A stretch of DNA of 64,000 nt. Origin: Odoribacter sp. GTDB lineage: Bacteria; Bacteroidota; Bacteroidia; Bacteroidales; Prolixibacteraceae. The translations under genes and the position numbers were made by a program. Shown here piece by piece: positions 58,976 through 64,000 of this stretch (its first letter is position 1; the number at the start of each line of letters is the position of its first letter). Under the pieces are notes generated by a model that ran no database searches, had not been told where the DNA came from, and saw only the letters and a program-made list of their open reading frames with translations. The stretch spans positions 1-64,000 of the forward strand of contig PNOH01000005.1 of the NCBI GenBank assembly GCA_013824715.1, in the 5' to 3' direction.

Positions 58976-60253
58976 TTATTTAAAAGAGAACCAGGGCATT
59001 GGATATGCTTTTTTTGAAAAAATAAAAAATAGAACTGAAAGTGAAACCCAACTGGCTAAATACGAATACCCAGCTCCCCAAATTCCATATTTGGGTATTA
59101 AGTAAAGATTTAGACCTACGTTAATTAGAGCGACAAATATACCTATTAACGCATTGTATTTTGTTTTTCCAGCATAGAAGGTGTATGGTGAAACGATTAG
59201 ATAAATTCCTTGAAATGCTAATCCCATAATAATTGGGTATGCTACACTTATGTAAGGGAAAAAACTCTCAATAAGAATAAATTTAGCTATAAACGGATAT
59301 AGTAAGCAAAAGATAATTCCACCAAGAAGCACTATGGCCATCAGATAGTAACTCGTTTTAACTATAAATTTATTAGTCCTTTGGTCATTTTTTTTTAAAT
59401 TCTCAAAAAGCCATGGCATCCATGCAACGTTAAATGAACCAACTATAACACTCATTACAGCAGCGACTTGACTAATTGCTGCATAGTGACCAAGTTCTTT
59501 TGAACCAAGAAAATAATTGATTAAAAATCTATCTGACATCACAAAAATAAAAGCGGATAAAGAGTAAATAACTGTTGGAAGGGATAATCTTAATGCTTTT
59601 TTAATCACCGACAAATCAATGCCAAAGTTAAATTCATGTTTGGTTCTTAAATATATAATGGATATCGCGAATACAAAAATAGCATAAATAGATTTTGCAT
59701 AAATAAGCATTTTATAACTTGGATGGATAAAAACAAATAACAAAAGTAATACCAATAGAAGACTACTTTGACTTAAATAATATTTGCCGTAAGCTATTGG
59801 TTTACGTTTTAATCTTATAAGTGAAGAGGTATATACTAACGAACTACTAAAACATGCCGTGAATATCGCAAATAAAATAATGTTTGATTCTAATCCGGAG
59901 GATGTTATCAGCTTATCAGGAATCATTAAGAAAATTAGACCAAAAAGTATAAATAGAAATGGCAGTGAAAATATAATAGATGAATTATATTTTGGTAAAT
60001 AAATGTCATCATCATAGAATTGTTTTGAGATACTGCTATAAATATTTAATGTCACAATAGGTACTAAAAGAGACTCCGCTGTTAAAAAAAGTGAATAAAT
60101 TCCAAATTCTTCAACAGAAATCAGACGTATTATCACTGGTAAAAGCACAAAAGGGACAACTCTGTCCAGAACATTTATAAATGTATAAAGACCACCTTCT
60201 TTAATTAGAACTAAATAATCTGTTGGAATTAGTTTATAGAATTTTTGTAACAT
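58976..60253 (-). CDS. Polysaccharide flippase (Wzx-like, MATE/MOP)
   Basis: 436 aa, ~12 TM; GGLYTFINVLDRVVPFVLLPVIIRLISVEEFGIYSLF. Confidence 0.88.
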   Translation of the reverse strand: MLQKFYKLIPTDYLVLIKEGGLYTFINVLDRVVPFVLLPVIIRLISVEEFGIYSLFLTAESLLVPIVTLNIYSSISKQFYDDDIYLPKYNSSIIFSLPFLFILFGLIFLMIPDKLITSSGLESNIILFAIFTACFSSSLVYTSSLIRLKRKPIAYGKYYLSQSSLLLVLLLLFVFIHPSYKMLIYAKSIYAIFVFAISIIYLRTKHEFNFGIDLSVIKKALRLSLPTVIYSLSAFIFVMSDRFLINYFLGSKELGHYAAISQVAAVMSVIVGSFNVAWMPWLFENLKKNDQRTNKFIVKTSYYLMAIVLLGGIIFCLLYPFIAKFILIESFFPYISVAYPIIMGLAFQGIYLIVSPYTFYAGKTKYNALIGIFVALINVGLNLYLIPKYGIWGAGYSYLASWVSLSVLFFIFSKKAYPMPWFSFK

Positions 60254-60375
60254 TCTGCTTATTGTGATTGGGTGTAATGAATACATCCTAAATTAGTATT
60301 GAAAATTTAATAGGTAGTGTTGATAGTGTAAGTTGAACTTTTTAATTGAGTACGAACTGCCCGGAATAAATATTT

Positions 60376-61542
60376 CTATTGCTGAGTATTCGGAGCTACT
60401 ATCGCGGAATTTGAGTTAGCATAAACAGGCAATCCTATTTGTGGTTCTTTTTTAATAAATAACATCAGATAAATACTAAAATCCCAAAAATTAGGGAAAT
60501 AGAAACCTTCAAACATTCCATATATAATAAACGGGATAAAATAAATAAAAGGAATTTTATATTTATCTTTCAGAATAAATCGCAATATAATTATTACTAT
60601 AAATATAAAAACAGTAAAAAAAGTGTAATAATTCCAAATACTTAAAAACTGATTTTGTACAGAAGAAAATTTGGAGGCAGTAAATGTAGTCTTCCCGTAC
60701 CCCCAAAAAAAAGAAGAAACGTCTAATCTGGTGAAAAATTCCTTAGCCTGCAAACCGCGGGCATCGTTTAAATAATCAGACTCTTTTGATATACCTCCTA
60801 TGATATCAGAATACGCAATAATAAAACTCAAGTTAATTATGATGAATATCATAAAGGATATTGCAGTCACCCAAAAAAACTTTCTATAAGTACTGAAAAG
60901 TTTAATCAATAAGTATATAATTGAAATTATTATTCCAGCTCGACTTTGTTGTATCAAAATTAATAAGACATTAATTGCAGCATAGATTGTAATTATTTTA
61001 TCATTTTTATTTTCATATTTGATTTTAGATATTATATCGTAGGCAAATAGATTAATTATTAATACACATGGAATCAGATTTGATGAGGTATTCAGAAAAT
61101 ACAATCCATCAGTTTCATCATCTATTCTTAAGAAAAAAGAACTTAGCTTTGAATAGTAAACTATAATAAAATAAATATAATTCGATACAATTAAAATGTT
61201 AAATACCTTAAATTCCAATTTATTTTTATGAGTAAATACATATCCTAAGTATGCAATAAGTGGGGCCAGTAAATTAAAATAACTAAAATAACCATTAATG
61301 ATTTGATTAATGACACCAAAAAAAACAAACATTAACGTAAAAAATAAAACGTTTCTGTATTCTTTATTGAATAAATATTTATTCATAAACAATCCAAGAA
61401 AAATATAACAACCTATTAGCATGTAATATACTAAATATACGTTTCTTAAACTTATATCAGACGTAACTAAGTACGGCAAAATGAATAAAGTTATAAGAAC
61501 TAAAGAATTTAATACACTTTTTCTTACAGATTTAAATTTCAT
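60376..61542 (-). CDS. O-antigen polymerase (Wzy-like)
   Basis: Multi-TM, low conservation, QQSRAGIIISIIYLLIKL motif, position beside flippase. Confidence 0.75.
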   Translation of the reverse strand: MKFKSVRKSVLNSLVLITLFILPYLVTSDISLRNVYLVYYMLIGCYIFLGLFMNKYLFNKEYRNVLFFTLMFVFFGVINQIINGYFSYFNLLAPLIAYLGYVFTHKNKLEFKVFNILIVSNYIYFIIVYYSKLSSFFLRIDDETDGLYFLNTSSNLIPCVLIINLFAYDIISKIKYENKNDKIITIYAAINVLLILIQQSRAGIIISIIYLLIKLFSTYRKFFWVTAISFMIFIIINLSFIIAYSDIIGGISKESDYLNDARGLQAKEFFTRLDVSSFFWGYGKTTFTASKFSSVQNQFLSIWNYYTFFTVFIFIVIIILRFILKDKYKIPFIYFIPFIIYGMFEGFYFPNFWDFSIYLMLFIKKEPQIGLPVYANSNSAIVAPNTQQ

Positions 61543-61619
61543 TTTCTAACCGTTAGTTCAATTATCGCAATAATTATTTTGAGGATATGCAACAAGGAGG
61601 TCAATATTTGTTTCATTAA

Positions 61620-62573
61620 TTAATTCCGATACCCAGCAATTTGTTCATAAAATTCAAAGTTTGCCTGATGCTCTTCGATTGTACAAACCAGATCAGAACT
61701 TGATCCTTTCAAAAAAGCATCAACTTGTAAATAAAGACCTGGTTTGAAATCTATATCTATATCATAAGATTCATTCAATTCTTCAATTTTTACTGATCCT
61801 ATGTCTTGAATAGATAAGCGTTCCATCGGTTTGAAATAAATCCGATGCAATGAAGTTAGAATTTCAATTGCCCAACGACCAGGCGCCCCCCAATTTGAAT
61901 GATATGTAAAAGGAATATCATTAATAGAAATTCCACTTCCACAAAATATAGATCCAGTAGGATGCCATTTCACGGCATTTCCACGAATAATTGCATTTAT
62001 TTCTTTTGGCCTTCCTAATAAATGGAAGATAGTATCAATAACATGAGAGGAGTTCGCTATTATAAATTTACTTAATACCAACGGTGGAAATTTATCCTGA
62101 TCAATTGTATGTATCCATTCTGTAAACTCAAAATGAGCTGATAATATACCGCCATCTTTTTCAATGATTTTTTTCGCATGTTTAATTGATTGATAAAAAC
62201 GCCTGTTATATCCAACAAGTAACCTTACATTATTCTTAGTAGACAGTGTTTGTAAATCATTAATTTCAGCTTGAGTTAGTCCAGCTGGTTTCTCTGTTAA
62301 TATATTCTTTACTCCATTTTCCATAAATGCTTTTGCTGCTTCATAACCGGTTTCGACAGATGTTGCAATAATCACATTTTCAAAAGGGGTATTAGTTTTG
62401 AGATAATTTTGATAACCACCTTCATAACAAATGATATTAGGGTAAGCTTTCTTGAAAATATTTAATTTTTCAATTCTATTACCAATTACCTCAAATTCTA
62501 TATGCTGTGCTTGAAGTACTTTTGCATATTCTAATGTCATGTACCCACATCCTACAATCAAGACTTTATTCAT
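61620..62573 (-). CDS. Gfo/Idh/MocA family oxidoreductase
   Basis: VLIVGCGYMTLEYAKVLQ; ILTEKPAGLT; LLVGYNRRFY. Confidence 0.88.
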   Translation of the reverse strand: MNKVLIVGCGYMTLEYAKVLQAQHIEFEVIGNRIEKLNIFKKAYPNIICYEGGYQNYLKTNTPFENVIIATSVETGYEAAKAFMENGVKNILTEKPAGLTQAEINDLQTLSTKNNVRLLVGYNRRFYQSIKHAKKIIEKDGGILSAHFEFTEWIHTIDQDKFPPLVLSKFIIANSSHVIDTIFHLLGRPKEINAIIRGNAVKWHPTGSIFCGSGISINDIPFTYHSNWGAPGRWAIEILTSLHRIYFKPMERLSIQDIGSVKIEELNESYDIDIDFKPGLYLQVDAFLKGSSSDLVCTIEEHQANFEFYEQIAGYRN

Positions 62574-62582
62574 ATTATTATA

Positions 62583-63563
62583 TTATGTTATTGGAAGTGT
62601 TTCTGTTATTTTATTCAATGATTTATTATAAAATTCTAATATAGAACTAATGTAGGGTATATGTATTTGTGCAGATTCATCAAATGAAGTCAAGTTACAA
62701 TTTCCATTTGTTAGAATTTCTTCTACAATGTCTCCAGTAAGTTGGCTCTGAAACAGAACCCTTAGCTGTCTATTTTCCCATCTCCAATCATTTTTAGATA
62801 GAGCCATTCTTATTTCGCCGCTTGTTTCATCTATAATAAAAATAGAATTTTCACCAGTAATTGTTATTACATGTGGCGCATTGGATCCATCACGAGCATT
62901 AATAATAATATCACTTCCATTGCTTTGTTTTCCTTGTAAAATACCAGTAAATTCAATAAAACCAGCTCTTTTACTCATTTGAGAATCATTGTCAAGACAA
63001 GATGAATCAAAAGTGAAATTGTTATTGTCATTTAAGAATGCCAACAAATCTACAAAATGAATTCCGTTGCAGGCTAATCCCCAATTACCTCCAGTTAAAA
63101 GAAATGTTAACTTTTCATTTGGCACAATATTTTTTTTAATTTCAATATAATCGGGGAATACTCTTCTTGGGCAATTTACCCAAGCTTTTATTTTGTTTTC
63201 GTGAAGAATATCTTGAACAAATTTATAGTCCCTAATTTTTTGAAACAGTATTTTTTCAAAAATGATTGTTTTGATATTCTTCTTTGCTACTAATTCCTGA
63301 GTAACAAGTGCTCTTATATTCGAATTAGTCGCAATAATGCATAAATCAATACTTTCATTCAACTCATCAATTGAATTTAAAAATCTAATTGACTTTATGA
63401 ATTCATTATTTTCAACTTGCTCAAATCTCTCTTTTGCTATTGCTAATGACCCTATACTTGGATCAACTACATCAATATTAGTTGCTATATTAATTTTTTT
63501 TAACCCTTGTAAGTGCCGACTTCCTAACTGACCAGCACCAATTAATGCAATATTATACGTCAT
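62583..63563 (-). CDS. Gfo/Idh/MocA family oxidoreductase
   Basis: IALIGAGQLGSRHLQGLKKI; IIFEKILFQ; WVNCPRRVFPDY. Confidence 0.85.
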   Translation of the reverse strand: MTYNIALIGAGQLGSRHLQGLKKINIATNIDVVDPSIGSLAIAKERFEQVENNEFIKSIRFLNSIDELNESIDLCIIATNSNIRALVTQELVAKKNIKTIIFEKILFQKIRDYKFVQDILHENKIKAWVNCPRRVFPDYIEIKKNIVPNEKLTFLLTGGNWGLACNGIHFVDLLAFLNDNNNFTFDSSCLDNDSQMSKRAGFIEFTGILQGKQSNGSDIIINARDGSNAPHVITITGENSIFIIDETSGEIRMALSKNDWRWENRQLRVLFQSQLTGDIVEEILTNGNCNLTSFDESAQIHIPYISSILEFYNKSLNKITETLPIT

Positions 63564-63574
63564 GTTTTTTGTAT

Positions 63575-64000
63575 TTATAATGTAAAACCATCATCAACAA
63601 TAACATTCTGACCATTTACAAAAGATGAAAGGTCTGATAGCAAATAAACAAGAGTTCCACTAATATCTGATTTATCAAGCATGCCTTTGTTCAAACTGTG
63701 TGACTTGTACCCTTCTATAAAAAGTGCAGGTTGATTATCGAAAAGTCCTCCAAGGCTGATTGAATTCACCCGAATATTTTTTCCTTTGTAATACTTGGCC
63801 ATGTATTTGGTTAGATGAATTAAAGCTGACTTTATGGCTGCATATTCAACCGGCATTGTCATTGGAGTATTCTCATAAATTTCGAAACGGGGAGCTATTA
63901 CCCCATAAATGGAAGAAATATTTACAATGTTGCCAAATCCTTGTTGAGAAAAGTAGGTTAAGAATTGTTGCGAAGTGAGAAAGTAGCCTCCCAGATTGAG
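63575..64000 (-). CDS. SDR family oxidoreductase, 5' end beyond window
   Basis: Frame stays open from 63862 to window edge: LNLGGYFLTSQQFLTYFSQQGFGNIVNISSIYGVIAPRFEIYENTPMTMPVEYAAIKSALIHLTKY (YxxxK). Confidence 0.88.
   Translation of the reverse strand, partial: LNLGGYFLTSQQFLTYFSQQGFGNIVNISSIYGVIAPRFEIYENTPMTMPVEYAAIKSALIHLTKYMAKYYKGKNIRVNSISLGGLFDNQPALFIEGYKSHSLNKGMLDKSDISGTLVYLLSDLSSFVNGQNVIVDDGFTL

Noticed and set aside
63575-63862. 95-aa SDR as a truncated or pseudogene
   Set aside because: The frame remains open to the window edge with typical SDR sequence; only the window cuts it.

Overview
Chromosomal segment of a Bacteroidota genome (T9SS/gliding genes gldD, gldE and a DUF5103 Plug; DUF5103, GxxExxY and bS22-like small proteins). 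About 1-39.8 kb is mostly housekeeping: SulP transporter, AMP nucleosidase, holA, YqgE, pruA, a PAS histidine kinase, nqrABCDEF, aromatic amino acid decarboxylase, araA, proline dehydrogenase, a TacA/TacT-like toxin-antitoxin pair, tRNA-Ser(CGA), DsbD-like protein, RNase G, a bS22/AURKAIP1-like ribosomal mini-gene missing from the ORF track, HU, mutY-ssb-gldE-gldD-PPTase and zwf. About 40-64 kb is a surface polysaccharide (O-antigen/capsule) locus on the minus strand: WecA/WbpL-like transferase, gmd/fcl, the CapE/CapF/CapG (UDP-L-FucNAc) set, a HisF/HisH/WbpG-like amidotransferase trio, several glycosyltransferases, wzx, wzy, two Gfo/Idh/MocA oxidoreductases and an SDR cut by the window edge. 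The most unusual signal is repeat biology: (i) a GxxExxY PD-(D/E)XK gene between gmd and fcl, bracketed by near-identical inverted ~27-bp repeats; (ii) three different palindromic repeat families inserted in frame inside gmd and fcl; (iii) a scattered class of intergenic elements built from locally iterated 7-14-bp words, often arranged as long imperfect hairpins, with two clearly homologous ~83-bp copies at 47.4 and 48.6 kb. An IS element with a perfect 9-bp target duplication that regenerates the start codon of a glycosyltransferase was also found. All calls are from reading the sequence; no database search was run.
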